This document shows positions 52,813 through 62,697 of a stretch of DNA of 64,000 nt, in pieces. A program made the translations under genes and the position numbers. The notes beneath the pieces were generated by a model that saw only the letters and a program-made list of their open reading frames with translations, ran no database searches and was not told the origin of the DNA. The DNA is from Sphingobacterium yanglingense (GTDB lineage: Bacteria > Bacteroidota > Bacteroidia > Sphingobacteriales > Sphingobacteriaceae): contig NZ_SNYV01000013.1 of the NCBI RefSeq assembly GCF_004363245.1, forward strand, positions 334,939 to 398,938. Reading direction: 5' to 3'. The stretch's first letter is position 1; every line of letters starts with the position of its first letter.

Positions 52813-55800
52813 ATGTACAAAATTAACCTAAAAAGCGTTAAAAGACTTCGGTATGTGCCGCTGTCAAGACTATTTCGCATTATGAAATTAACCATTTTAT
52901 TTCTGCTTATTGGATTTATACAAGTCAGTGCTGCCTCATATGGGCAGACTCTTTCCATCAAAAAGCAGGACATGACCTATCGGCAGCTATTCAAGGAGAT
53001 TAGTAGTCAGACTGGGTTTGAGATCTTACTCCACAGCACCAATTTTAATCTAAATAAGCGTGTCGACGTGGATTTCAAGAGTATGCCTTTAATGACCGCG
53101 CTCTCTTGGATTAAATCAAAGGAAAACTTAGATTTTAAGATTGAAGGACAAAGTATTTTACTGCGGACGCTGGATAAAGAAAGTCTGGTTAAAGAGTCAC
53201 AGCAAATGGAACGAGTGAGGGGGACGGTTACCGACGAAAGCGGTAAGCCTTTGTCCGGTGCTACACTACGGGTCAAGGGAAAGAATATAAGCACCGTAAC
53301 AAATGAGAAAGGGGAGTTCAGTCTACTTGTCGTGCTCAATCAAGATGTTTTGATGGTCAGTATGATCGGTTATAATTCAAGAGAAGTTAAAATAAACTCA
53401 AGTACGCCACTTTCGGTTAAACTTCAGATTCAACAAACCGATATCGAGGATGTGGAGGTGACGGTGAATACCGGGTACCAAAGAATTCGACCGGAGCAAA
53501 GCACAGGAGCCATCGCTACGCTAGGCGAGAAGGAGTATAGCTCGCGGATCAACACCAATTTTTTAGATGGTTTGACCAATAGATTGCCAGGTCTTATGAT
53601 CAACAATGATGTACAGTTTACCAGTAATGGTACTTCTCGCCCTTTGTTCAATATACGCGGTATCTCCACGATGTCTGCCAATCAAAGCCCGCTGATTGTG
53701 GTTGATGGGTATCCTACCGAGCTGACGCTGGATATGCTTGATCCGAATGAAATTTCTTCAGTCACAATTCTTAAAGATGCGGCTGCTGCTACCGTATATG
53801 GCGTACGGGCGTCCAATGGAGTTATTATCATTAATAGAAAGCAAGCGGCAGTAGGTAAGCCTAAATACGCTTTTCGAGCGACAGCGGGTATCCGGCCTAG
53901 TGAGAATTATAACCGCTATAGATGGGATGACAATCAGTCCGAAGTAGTCATGGCTTATCAAAAGAGTTTACATTCTGCCAATATCAATTCAAATACGTGG
54001 CATCAAGCGATAACCGCTACCTTGGGTCGAGAGCAACGACCCGAAACATTCTTTATCCTTGCACAATTGGCCGGAAAGGCAATTACACAGGAACAGGCAG
54101 ATCAACGATTTGCTGAACTAATGAGTTACGATAACAAGAACGATTATCGTAAATTATTCTTACAGACTGCGGTCAACCAGACCTACAATTTTAATGTTTC
54201 CGGTGGAAGTGACAAGGCTACATATTATCTGACGGCAAACTATATTAATAATCGCCCGAATTCGATTGCGAATGAGAACAGTAGATTTATGCTTTCCGGT
54301 AGGAGTAACCTCAAGCTGTCCCAAAAATTGTCTCTCGAATTTACGACAGATTATCAAGAACAGTTTGCCAAAAGCTCACCGGTACCCGGTATAGCTTCCA
54401 TGGCGCCTTACGAGCGACTGCAGGATCCCTCAGGTGCACCCCATTTTATAACCGGTTCTGGTATCTCTCCAGTGTACAATTCCTACTTGGTATCCCAGGG
54501 CTTATACGACCAGTTATATTACCCTCTTGTCGATGTCAATGAGATCAACGATAGGACAAATTCGGCAAACAACCGATTTACAGCCAACTTTAACTACAAG
54601 CTGGGCAATGGTTTTGACCTGTCCTTTGGCGGTATTTATGAGACTTCCCGCTCGGATATAAATTATCTAGCTTCAGAACAATCTTCAGTTGCTAGGCGCT
54701 ACGTCAATAGTTATGCGACCCGTAGTACAGATGGAATCTTAAACTTTCCGGTTCCTAGAGGCGGTTTTTTAAGACAGGATGATACCAAGACCAGCAGTTA
54801 TACCGGACGTGCGCAGTTAAATTATAATAAGACTTTTAAAGAAGTACATACGGTCAATGCCATTGCTGGAGCAGAGGTTAGAAACTTGGTCTACAAAAGT
54901 CACCGTTCTTCTTATTTTGGATACAATGACGAGACCCTACTGCACCAACCTGTAGATTATGCTAGTATTGCGACGGGAATGGTTCGAGGCTCCTACAATT
55001 TACCTTCCCCACTTCAGAATAGTTTCAACAGCTTATTTGATCAGCAATATGTCGAGGATCGGTTTATATCGGCTTATACCAATATGGTATATTCGTATAA
55101 GGATACCTATTCACTCACAGGTAGCATGCGTATCGATCAGTCTAATCTTTTCGGTACCGATCCCAAGTATAAATACAAACCATTGTGGTCTCTGGGGGCA
55201 GCTTGGAATATTCATAAGGAGAGTTTTATGCAACATATAGATGCTATCGATCAATTAAAATTGCGCGCTGCATATGGTTTTAATGGAAATGTTGCTAAGA
55301 TGTCTTTACCTGAGGTCGTCGCACAATCTGCCTTGAATCAATTCACCTTCCCGAGATCTACTTCTTTGGAGTTAGTTTCTTATGCCAATAGCAGCCTACG
55401 TTGGGAACAGACCAAGAATATAAATATTGGTTTAGATTACGGCCTGTTGAAAAATATCAGCGGAAGTATTGACCTCTATAAGAAAAATAGCACAGATTTG
55501 TTGGGGTCAGCACTTATTGATCCGACTATCGGAGTCAGCCCTTCGCTCATCAATAAAGCAAATATCAATAATACCGGAATCGAGTTTGCACTACGAGCCG
55601 ATTGGATAGCTACCGATAAGCTTAATTGGAATACAGGCCTTATATTGGCTAGAAATACCAGCAAAGTAACCGAAGTATACCAAAGAGGCGATTATAACCC
55701 CGAGACATTGCAAGCTATAGGGTTTGTCAAGGGGTATCCTGTAGGCGCACTATTTTCGCACAGGTGGGCAGGGCTTGACGGAGCTGGCTATCCGATCATT

Positions 55801-56388
55801 AAAGATGACCAAGGTAAAGAGTTCAGCACCAATATCAATATTCCTAATAATGGGATGTATGAGTTGATGCGTAGAGAGGATTCCGGGCTCACGTATTACC
55901 AGGGTTCTTCGATTCCAACTATCAATGCCGGTTTTAGTAATCGCGTAGACATCGGTAACTTCTACATTTTTGCGATGATCAACTACTACGGCGGTTTCAA
56001 AACCCGAATACCCAGAGCAAATCCATCATTATTACGACCATTAGAAGGAGCGGGCTCTTACTGGAAGCAGGCCGGTGATGAAAATACAACGGATGTAATG
56101 GCACTGGTAGCATTCGAAAAAGATAATCCTAGAAATGCTTACAATTATGCCGATACGTATGTGGTCAATGGTGCATACATTACCCTAGGGGATTTGACTT
56201 TATCGTACAACTTCAATCAAAGTCCTTTCATCAAGCGCGCGAGATTTACCAATTTTGAAGTCAAGGCACAAGCTTCCAATCTTTGGACCAAAGGGTTTAA
56301 CAGAGACAATTATAGTGTGGCGACGGGTAGCTATCAAAAAACATATATGACACCTACTTACACGCTGGGCATTTTTACCAATTTTTAA
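52813..56388 (+). CDS. SusC/RagA TonB-dependent transporter with STN domain (second locus)
   Basis: A 1191-residue outer-membrane receptor: signal peptide (LTILFLLIGFIQVSAASYG), STN domain (LFKEISSQTGFEILLHSTN), regulatory-like domain (VRGTVTDESGKPLSGATLRV), plug (FNIRGISTMSANQSPLIVVDG, TVYGVRASNGVIIINRK) and barrel ending in TLGIFTNF. It signals to the adjacent FecR/sigma pair and imports an unknown ligand with SusD. The start codon is 9 bp from the hairpin region described. It is a distant paralogue of the first SusC, not a recent copy. Confidence 0.95.
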   Translation: MYKINLKSVKRLRYVPLSRLFRIMKLTILFLLIGFIQVSAASYGQTLSIKKQDMTYRQLFKEISSQTGFEILLHSTNFNLNKRVDVDFKSMPLMTALSWIKSKENLDFKIEGQSILLRTLDKESLVKESQQMERVRGTVTDESGKPLSGATLRVKGKNISTVTNEKGEFSLLVVLNQDVLMVSMIGYNSREVKINSSTPLSVKLQIQQTDIEDVEVTVNTGYQRIRPEQSTGAIATLGEKEYSSRINTNFLDGLTNRLPGLMINNDVQFTSNGTSRPLFNIRGISTMSANQSPLIVVDGYPTELTLDMLDPNEISSVTILKDAAAATVYGVRASNGVIIINRKQAAVGKPKYAFRATAGIRPSENYNRYRWDDNQSEVVMAYQKSLHSANINSNTWHQAITATLGREQRPETFFILAQLAGKAITQEQADQRFAELMSYDNKNDYRKLFLQTAVNQTYNFNVSGGSDKATYYLTANYINNRPNSIANENSRFMLSGRSNLKLSQKLSLEFTTDYQEQFAKSSPVPGIASMAPYERLQDPSGAPHFITGSGISPVYNSYLVSQGLYDQLYYPLVDVNEINDRTNSANNRFTANFNYKLGNGFDLSFGGIYETSRSDINYLASEQSSVARRYVNSYATRSTDGILNFPVPRGGFLRQDDTKTSSYTGRAQLNYNKTFKEVHTVNAIAGAEVRNLVYKSHRSSYFGYNDETLLHQPVDYASIATGMVRGSYNLPSPLQNSFNSLFDQQYVEDRFISAYTNMVYSYKDTYSLTGSMRIDQSNLFGTDPKYKYKPLWSLGAAWNIHKESFMQHIDAIDQLKLRAAYGFNGNVAKMSLPEVVAQSALNQFTFPRSTSLELVSYANSSLRWEQTKNINIGLDYGLLKNISGSIDLYKKNSTDLLGSALIDPTIGVSPSLINKANINNTGIEFALRADWIATDKLNWNTGLILARNTSKVTEVYQRGDYNPETLQAIGFVKGYPVGALFSHRWAGLDGAGYPIIKDDQGKEFSTNINIPNNGMYELMRREDSGLTYYQGSSIPTINAGFSNRVDIGNFYIFAMINYYGGFKTRIPRANPSLLRPLEGAGSYWKQAGDENTTDVMALVAFEKDNPRNAYNYADTYVVNGAYITLGDLTLSYNFNQSPFIKRARFTNFEVKAQASNLWTKGFNRDNYSVATGSYQKTYMTPTYTLGIFTNF

Positions 56389-56398
56389 ATTTAGAGCG

Positions 56399-57766
56399 AT
56401 GAAAATAAATAAAAACATGATCATTCTATTTGTTGCAATAACCAGTATCCTTACAGGATGCGACAAATATTTAGATATAACCCCCAAAGGAAAGAGGCTA
56501 CTTACCACAGTCGCGGACTACGACCAGTGGTTGAATAGTGAGCTTTTGATTAATACCGTTGGACAGGCATTTAATACGCTGAACCTTTTGAGTGATAATG
56601 TAGACAACGTTAATATCACCAATCCACCAACAGCAGAATACGAATTGGTCTATTCCTGGGCACAGCAGTTTACAACTGACATGCAGGCACCACCTGTATT
56701 TTGGGGAGATCATTATGCGATCATCAATCATTTCAATACCGTCTTAGTAGGTATCGATGAAGCCACAGGGGGTACAAATGTGCAGAAGAAAAGTTTAAAG
56801 GCAGAGGCGCTTCTTGGAAGGGCATACGAATACTTTTATTTAGTCAATTTATATGGCAGACCATACGATAGCGAGACAGCGGACAAGGATCTGGCAGTGC
56901 CATTTGTGGTTTCCAACGATGTATCACAGCTCGTACCCGATAGAAGCACCGTCGCCGAAGTAAACCAGCGTATTATTGAAGATTTAAATTTTGCCGTCAA
57001 CGATCTGCCTGCGGACAACAGTGCAAATAGATTTAGAGGCTCAAAAGCCGCAGCATATAGTTTACTGGCACGAATATATTTCTATCAGCGCAATTACGCA
57101 GAAGCTCAGAAAAATGCAGCATTAGCGCTTGATTTTACCAATGCCACGATGCTCGATCTGAATGAACCGGTTACCTCCGTACAGGTCAGTATACGACGTG
57201 ACGTAATTTATGGACGAATGTTTATGGGAAGTAATACCGTTGCTTTGGAATACATGCAGTCTTTTGCCGAAAATGATCTTCGCGTGCGTACTTTTTATAA
57301 TAGTGCAGACGATTATACGTTTATCGAAAGAGGCGCTACCCAATATTCACCTTTACAAGTGACACCTCAGTTTATTTACGAAAACTCAGGCACATCCGTA
57401 CAGGAGATGAAATTAATTATTGCCGAGTGTGCCGCTCGCGACGGTGATATTGCCCTGGCACTGAAGCATCTGGATGAACTGCAAAAAAATAGATTGGATC
57501 GCGAGACCTATGAACCTTATGATACGGACGATAAGGAAGCTCTTTTACAAGAGATCTTGCTGGAAAGAAATCGTGAGCTAGGATTCAGTGGTCTTCGCTG
57601 GTTCGATATGCGTCGCTTGGATAAAGAAAATCGTATGCCCACGATACATAGACGCGATGCGCAGGATAACATCATTTTCTCATTGGCACCGAAAAGCGAT
57701 AGGTATACGCTACAAATACCAATACAGGCTTTAAGTTTCAATCCGGGGATGCAACAAAACCCTTAA
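56399..57766 (+). CDS. SusD/RagB-like lipoprotein (second locus)
   Basis: A 455-residue lipoprotein with lipid cysteine in ILTGCDKYLDITPKG. SusD helices are recognisable in LKAEALLGRAYEYFYLVNLYG and the C-terminal ERNRELGFSGLRWFDMRRL. It starts 10 bp after the susC stop. It caps the second SusC transporter and is the ligand-binding partner. Confidence 0.93.
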   Translation: MKINKNMIILFVAITSILTGCDKYLDITPKGKRLLTTVADYDQWLNSELLINTVGQAFNTLNLLSDNVDNVNITNPPTAEYELVYSWAQQFTTDMQAPPVFWGDHYAIINHFNTVLVGIDEATGGTNVQKKSLKAEALLGRAYEYFYLVNLYGRPYDSETADKDLAVPFVVSNDVSQLVPDRSTVAEVNQRIIEDLNFAVNDLPADNSANRFRGSKAAAYSLLARIYFYQRNYAEAQKNAALALDFTNATMLDLNEPVTSVQVSIRRDVIYGRMFMGSNTVALEYMQSFAENDLRVRTFYNSADDYTFIERGATQYSPLQVTPQFIYENSGTSVQEMKLIIAECAARDGDIALALKHLDELQKNRLDRETYEPYDTDDKEALLQEILLERNRELGFSGLRWFDMRRLDKENRMPTIHRRDAQDNIIFSLAPKSDRYTLQIPIQALSFNPGMQQNP

Positions 57767-57785
57767 CCTTCACTAACAAATAGAT

Positions 57786-58715
57786 ATGAAAACAAATTTT
57801 ATATATAGCCTTGTTGTTACTAGCCTTTTGATAACAGCATGTCATAAAGATTCGGATAGCCCAAAACTACCCGAAGGACAGGTTGCTATCCAGACTCCAA
57901 CGGATAAAGATACCATAGAAATGCCTTTATCTATATTAAAGGACTCCGCAATTGTATTGAATTTTAATGCAGAACTGTCTGGGAAATCATCATACGATCA
58001 TTTGGTCAAATTTTCCATCGATACGAATCAAATGACAAACTATCGTGCGCGTTATGGCAAAGGCGAAGTCTTACCCTATACGTCGTACCTATTTTTTAAG
58101 CCCTCAGCTACCCTTCCTGCCGGAGCTTCTGTTTCAGAATCGGCAATACTCAATATAGGACTACAGACCAAGTTGACAGAATATACGACTTATGTACTGC
58201 CTGTCGTGGTCGAGTCTGTAGATGGCAATCCGGATGTGGTTAGTAAGCGTGTCCTTTATCGTGTCTTTAAAACTGGTCGTCCACTTTTTATCAAGAAGGA
58301 AGGTTGGAGCCTTGTGAATTTTTCTACGCAAGGATCGGCTTTACCGGCGACAAATGTTCTGGATGCCAGCCTGACCACCTATTGGGGATCCGGTTTTGCA
58401 ATGAAGATGCCACAATGGGTGACGATCAATTTTAATAAGGATATTATTTTTAGTGCTGTCAATTACTCCTTTCCAGCAAATATGCGCTATCCGACACGTG
58501 GTGGTTATCCGACATTAATTAAGATCGAAACGAGTATGGACGGTACGACTTGGGTAGACAAAGGTAACTTTACGGGTAATTTGGTAGAGAATAGTCAAGT
58601 GCTTAATATTGGACTTACCACAGCGCGATACATGCGGTTTACCGTCTTAGAAGCCGCTAAATTTGTCGGTACCACAGATATTGTATATATCAGTGACATT
58701 ATGTTGATGCCTTAG
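57786..58715 (+). CDS. Surface lipoprotein with DUF1735 and F5/8C-type domains
   Basis: A 309-residue lipoprotein (lipid cysteine in LLITACHKDSDS). The N-terminal half resembles the DUF1735/BT_3987-like domain (FFKPSATLPAGASVSESAILNI), and the C-terminal half a discoidin F5/8 type C domain (LDASLTTYWGSGFAMKMPQW, ARYMRFTVLEA). Such proteins usually bind carbohydrate or another surface polymer next to SusCD. It lies between susD and tlpA of the second locus and is the only feature hinting at a glycan or glycoconjugate ligand. Confidence 0.82.
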   Translation: MKTNFIYSLVVTSLLITACHKDSDSPKLPEGQVAIQTPTDKDTIEMPLSILKDSAIVLNFNAELSGKSSYDHLVKFSIDTNQMTNYRARYGKGEVLPYTSYLFFKPSATLPAGASVSESAILNIGLQTKLTEYTTYVLPVVVESVDGNPDVVSKRVLYRVFKTGRPLFIKKEGWSLVNFSTQGSALPATNVLDASLTTYWGSGFAMKMPQWVTINFNKDIIFSAVNYSFPANMRYPTRGGYPTLIKIETSMDGTTWVDKGNFTGNLVENSQVLNIGLTTARYMRFTVLEAAKFVGTTDIVYISDIMLMP

Positions 58716-58727
58716 ATTTTTTAGAAG

Positions 58728-59828
58728 ATGCAAAAATTAATTATCACAGTTTTTCTTTGGTTGCCATTTATCATTAGCGCGCAGACGGAGTTTACAATTC
58801 AAGGCAAGATCGGGACATTAGACGCACCGGCTAAGGTTTATCTGGGTTATAATGATGATGGAAAGAGCAGGTCTGATTCTGCGGTACTAAGCAAAGGACA
58901 ATTCACTTTTAAGGGGAAGGTAAAAACACCTGCACTAGCGATGTTAACTCTTCGGGGTGCATCATCGCGTGGAGGAGGGAGGCAGTCTGACCTCTTGATG
59001 TTTTATATCGAGAACTCTCTGATTAAAATCACTTCAATAGATTCAATTAAACACGCCACGGTGGAAGGTTCGCTGACCGAAGATGAGGATAAAAAGCTAA
59101 AGGAATTACAACGACCTTATATTGCTGCATTAGATTCTTTGAAAAAGATAGCAGGACGCGCAGATGATACGAATGGTATAGCTAAAAAATATCAATCGGA
59201 ACTTCGGGCTGTGACTAGGACGTTTATTTTACAGCATCCCAATTCTATGGTCTCCCTACGTGCTTTCAAAAAAATCGAGTTGGCCTATAACTTTAATCCA
59301 GATACTGCCGCGTTGATTTTTGAAGCATTTTCTCTCGAGATGAAAGAGAGTGCTTATGGAAAGGAACTTGCCGGGATAATCAAAATTGGACTGGAGACCA
59401 ATCGAGGAATGTTGGCTATCGACGTCGCCGAACCAGATACCTTAGGGAGTATCGTTAAGCTATCTGATTTTAGAGGGAAGTATGTCTTGTTGGATTTTTG
59501 GGCATCTTGGTGTGCTCCTTGTAGAGCAGAGCATCCACATCTGTTAGCTGCATACCACAAATATGGTGCTAAAGGATTTACGATAATGAGCGTTTCCTTA
59601 GACAATCAGCATTCCAAGCAAGCGTGGCTTGCTGCGATCAAAAAGGATGGTCTTTTATGGACGCAGGTATCAGAGCTTACAGGCTTCAATAGTAAGGCAT
59701 CTAAAGACTATGGGATAAAGGCTATTCCTTCCAATTTTTTGATAGATCCCGACGGAAAGATCATCGCTCGAAATCTTCGAGGTCACGAATTAGAAGAAAA
59801 GCTTTCAGGCCTACTGAGTCGTAATTAG
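58728..59828 (+). CDS. DUF4369-TlpA thioredoxin-fold protein (second locus)
   Basis: A 366-residue exported protein: signal peptide (IITVFLWLPFIISAQ), DUF4369 domain (FTIQGKIGTLDAPAKVYLG, SKGQFTFKGKVKTP) and a TlpA/AhpC-type thioredoxin domain from about 230 with WASWCAPCRAEHP and the cis-proline AIPSNFLID. Probable periplasmic thiol-disulfide reductase. It starts 12 bp after the lipoprotein gene and ends the second locus before a bidirectional terminator. Confidence 0.92.
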   Translation: MQKLIITVFLWLPFIISAQTEFTIQGKIGTLDAPAKVYLGYNDDGKSRSDSAVLSKGQFTFKGKVKTPALAMLTLRGASSRGGGRQSDLLMFYIENSLIKITSIDSIKHATVEGSLTEDEDKKLKELQRPYIAALDSLKKIAGRADDTNGIAKKYQSELRAVTRTFILQHPNSMVSLRAFKKIELAYNFNPDTAALIFEAFSLEMKESAYGKELAGIIKIGLETNRGMLAIDVAEPDTLGSIVKLSDFRGKYVLLDFWASWCAPCRAEHPHLLAAYHKYGAKGFTIMSVSLDNQHSKQAWLAAIKKDGLLWTQVSELTGFNSKASKDYGIKAIPSNFLIDPDGKIIARNLRGHELEEKLSGLLSRN

Positions 59829-59923
59829 ATCAACAAGTATAATCTTCGTGTCGTTTCTTGTTTAGACTGTTATGCAGATAAAGTAGGTAAGGTGCAGATT
59901 GCTAAGGATTATATATAATTATC

Positions 59924-59957
59924 AAAAAAAAAGAGGCTGTATCAGCCTCTTTTTTTT
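59924..59957. terminator. Bidirectional terminator between convergent tlpA genes
   Basis: AAAAAAGAGGCTG / CAGCCTCTTTTTT with a 3-nt loop and A/T runs on both sides, between the stops of two converging tlpA genes. Confidence 0.9.
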
Positions 59958-59959
59958 GA

Positions 59960-61075
59960 TTAATTTAAAGCTTTTTCTAACATCTCTTCCAACGCCTTAT
60001 GACTTAAACGCCTTCCGAGAATGGTGCCATCCGGAGCGATTAGAAAACTATCCGGTATAGGTTGTACCCCGTATAATTCTGCTACAGGAGCCTTACCCGT
60101 AGATAGATCCGAAGCCTGTGGCCAGTTTAGACCATCTTTAACAATCGCCTCTTTCCATTTTTTCTCGTCTTTTTTGACATCGATAGAATATTGCAATATC
60201 GTAAATCCTTTGTCTTTGAACTTTTCGTACGTTGCTTTCATATGTGGGTGCTGTGCTCTGCAGGGTACACACCAGTGCGCCCAAAACTCTAATAATACAT
60301 ATTTTCCCTTGAAGTCGCTTAGCTTTATTGGCGCTCCCGTCGTATCGGAAGAAGTGAAATCTGGAGCCTTTCGACCGATAGCCACAGTTTTATTTGCGGC
60401 TAATTTATCTGCTATATATTTTCCTTGGCTAGCTTTCTTTAGGTTAGGAGATAAACTATTGTAAAGGGTTTCTGCGAGATTCAGCGGCATGTTATCCTGT
60501 AGCACATACAAGTAACCGAGACTGATTTCAGAGTCTGGATTTTCTTTGATGAAATTGATCTTGAAATCATTAACTGAATCTGTCTTTGCCTTTATCTGAT
60601 TCCCGAGGTCTTTATATTCAGCTGATTTTTCATCCAGTACCCTGATTTTCTGTATCAACGCCGACCTGCGGTCATAAATAGGGACTAAATACGCCTGAGT
60701 TTGCGTATATTTTTCATTCGTTTGAGTACCCGAAATTTGAAGATAGCTCAGTGAATCCATATTCCCAGAAATATTAATATTTCCAGGTTCAATATAAAAA
60801 TAAGCCATTTTGCGCGACGCCATATCCCCAAAATAGATGTTTACAAAATCCGTTCCTTGAGTTTTTCCTTTGAGCAAAAATTTTCCTCCTTTGCTTTTTG
60901 CAACAAGGGTATCTACCTTATTTGCTATTTGGTTATGTATCACCACAGCAACTTGTTCATTCTGGAGGCCTTTGATATTCCCAGTAATTTTGAAAGAGGC
61001 AGGTTTGGGCATCTGTGCGACGGCACCCACAGAAATGAATGACAATGCTAGAAAAATACGAACTACTTTTTTCAT
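59960..61075 (-). CDS. DUF4369-TlpA thioredoxin-fold protein (third locus)
   Basis: A 371-residue exported protein from the ATG at 61075 (MKKVVRIFLALSF, signal peptide ending in VGAVAQ). A DUF4369 domain (FKITGNIKGLQNEQVAVVI, SKGGKFLLKGKTQG) is followed by a TlpA domain with WAHWCVPCRAQHP and the cis-proline PIPDSFLIA. The longer frame to 61114 would start inside a palindrome and is rejected. It is the last gene of the third, minus-strand SusC-SusD-TlpA cassette and is close in design to the protein at 58728-59828. Confidence 0.92.
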   Translation of the reverse strand: MKKVVRIFLALSFISVGAVAQMPKPASFKITGNIKGLQNEQVAVVIHNQIANKVDTLVAKSKGGKFLLKGKTQGTDFVNIYFGDMASRKMAYFYIEPGNINISGNMDSLSYLQISGTQTNEKYTQTQAYLVPIYDRRSALIQKIRVLDEKSAEYKDLGNQIKAKTDSVNDFKINFIKENPDSEISLGYLYVLQDNMPLNLAETLYNSLSPNLKKASQGKYIADKLAANKTVAIGRKAPDFTSSDTTGAPIKLSDFKGKYVLLEFWAHWCVPCRAQHPHMKATYEKFKDKGFTILQYSIDVKKDEKKWKEAIVKDGLNWPQASDLSTGKAPVAELYGVQPIPDSFLIAPDGTILGRRLSHKALEEMLEKALN

Positions 61076-61091
61076 ATGTGTATAATTTTTG

Positions 61092-61113
61092 TGATCCGCC
61101 AGCTGGCGGATCA
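61092..61113. repeat. Perfect 22-bp palindrome between susD and tlpA
   Basis: The half-site TGATCCGCCAG is followed directly by its exact reverse complement. It sits in the 72-bp space between the third susD and tlpA genes, without a T-run. As RNA it would form an 11-bp (or slightly shorter) hairpin that could separate SusD from TlpA expression, or it may be a dispersed repeat. Confidence 0.7.
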
Positions 61114-61147
61114 TTTTGTTTTTTATTAATGAGTGTTTTTGAGATGT

Positions 61148-62686
61148 TTAATACGTGTTCTGTACGATAGCACCATTACTCGATATAATCTCTGTTACAG
61201 GTATCGGACTCGCATACCGCCTCGAATTTTTGGGTAAGGAATACGTTTTGACAGACTCGTTAAAAAGTACATTCGTACCATTGTAGGGATAGAAATCTCG
61301 AGTTAAAACCACATCATCATTGGGGTCCTCATTGTTGTTATACCTCCGGATGTCAAACCAGCGTTGTACAAAAGGCATTTCTCTTCTTCTTTCTTCCAGT
61401 ATCTTTTTTATAGCATCATCTTTAGATGTCGCTGTCAGTGTGACCCAAGTTCCAGGTTTCATACGTTTTGCTCTCAAAATATTCAACGTATTGATTGCTC
61501 CCATATAATCATCGGTACGCGCCTGTGCTTCGGCTTTCATAAGTAACACCTCGGCAACAGTTGGGCCTGAAGGGATCCATTCTTTAAAGAAAAACACATA
61601 GCCCGGATAGCTGTAAGCGGGTTTGACCATCCCTCGATCATAAGAGTAGTTCTCAACCATGTGGTATTGATAACGTAAGTCGTTTGTTTGGTCATAGAGA
61701 GCCAACAGCTCTTGGCTTGGTATATACCACCAAGTACCCACACTCAACATCCTGAAATATAGAAATTCCTTCCATCCGATCATGTCGGTTTGATCGCTCT
61801 GATTATCATGCGTGTAAGGGTATTTCAGGGTTACAGTTTCCGCTTGCTGCGTCCCTGCATTAATACCTACAGTTCCGTCTATGCCATAGCGCATTTCTGT
61901 ATTATAGTCTACAAGGGTACTATAGTCCTGCAAAACCGCATTCGCATGTGCAATGGTTTTGTTATAGTCGTTTTTGTGCAGATAATACCGAGCTGCGAAG
62001 GCATTCACACCTTCTTTACTGGCCCGCCAGTGTTTAGCTCTTCCGGATTGGGTTAAAGAAACAGGCGTCTTCAACGCTTCCGATAAGTCAGATTCGATGA
62101 GCTGATATACTTTTTCCAAGGATTGCCTTTCTATGGCTTCTTCAAAACTGGTACTCGTCTTTAATGGTAGCCCCAATTCATTTTTATTCGCATCCGTGTA
62201 CGGGAGACAATAGGTGTTGGCTAGTATCCAGTAACTGTATGCACGGATAAAGTGCGCATCGGCTTTAATAATCGCTTTTTCCTGTTCAGTACCGGTTACG
62301 TTGTCTAGATTACTTAGCGCCATATTGGCGGTGAATATCTTTTTATATTCCTCCGTCCAAAGGTTATCGCGTTGTTCGTTAAGGAGAAATTGCGTATCCC
62401 AGGTTGCGAATTGTATAGCTGCGATATTGGATAAGACGGATCGGCCTCCATTGTAGAGGTTAACAGTCAACCCCCAATCGTCTGTACCATAGGTTTGTGC
62501 ACGATTTTCTTCTCGGTAGAAAGTAGATTGATTATCTAGCAATGCATTCAGCTGTGCAGTAGTCTTAACCACCAGTGCGGATGTTTTAGAAGGCGGCTCT
62601 TCTAAGAATTTTTCGCAGGATAGGAGCGTACAAGAGACCGCTATCAAAGCGAGTATAGTATAAGGATGTATATATTTTATGCTCAT
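61148..62686 (-). CDS. SusD/RagB-like lipoprotein (third locus)
   Basis: A 512-residue lipoprotein with lipid cysteine in TLLSCEKFLEEPPSK. The N-terminal SusD-like region (IIKADAHFIRAYSYWILANTY, LPLKTSTSFEEAIERQSL) and the C-terminal EERRREMPFVQRWFDIRRY are typical. It is the longest of the three SusD proteins here. It starts 11 bp after the stop of the third susC and is followed by the palindrome and tlpA. Confidence 0.93.
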   Translation of the reverse strand: MSIKYIHPYTILALIAVSCTLLSCEKFLEEPPSKTSALVVKTTAQLNALLDNQSTFYREENRAQTYGTDDWGLTVNLYNGGRSVLSNIAAIQFATWDTQFLLNEQRDNLWTEEYKKIFTANMALSNLDNVTGTEQEKAIIKADAHFIRAYSYWILANTYCLPYTDANKNELGLPLKTSTSFEEAIERQSLEKVYQLIESDLSEALKTPVSLTQSGRAKHWRASKEGVNAFAARYYLHKNDYNKTIAHANAVLQDYSTLVDYNTEMRYGIDGTVGINAGTQQAETVTLKYPYTHDNQSDQTDMIGWKEFLYFRMLSVGTWWYIPSQELLALYDQTNDLRYQYHMVENYSYDRGMVKPAYSYPGYVFFFKEWIPSGPTVAEVLLMKAEAQARTDDYMGAINTLNILRAKRMKPGTWVTLTATSKDDAIKKILEERRREMPFVQRWFDIRRYNNNEDPNDDVVLTRDFYPYNGTNVLFNESVKTYSLPKNSRRYASPIPVTEIISSNGAIVQNTY

Positions 62687-62697
62687 GATTTATCTTA

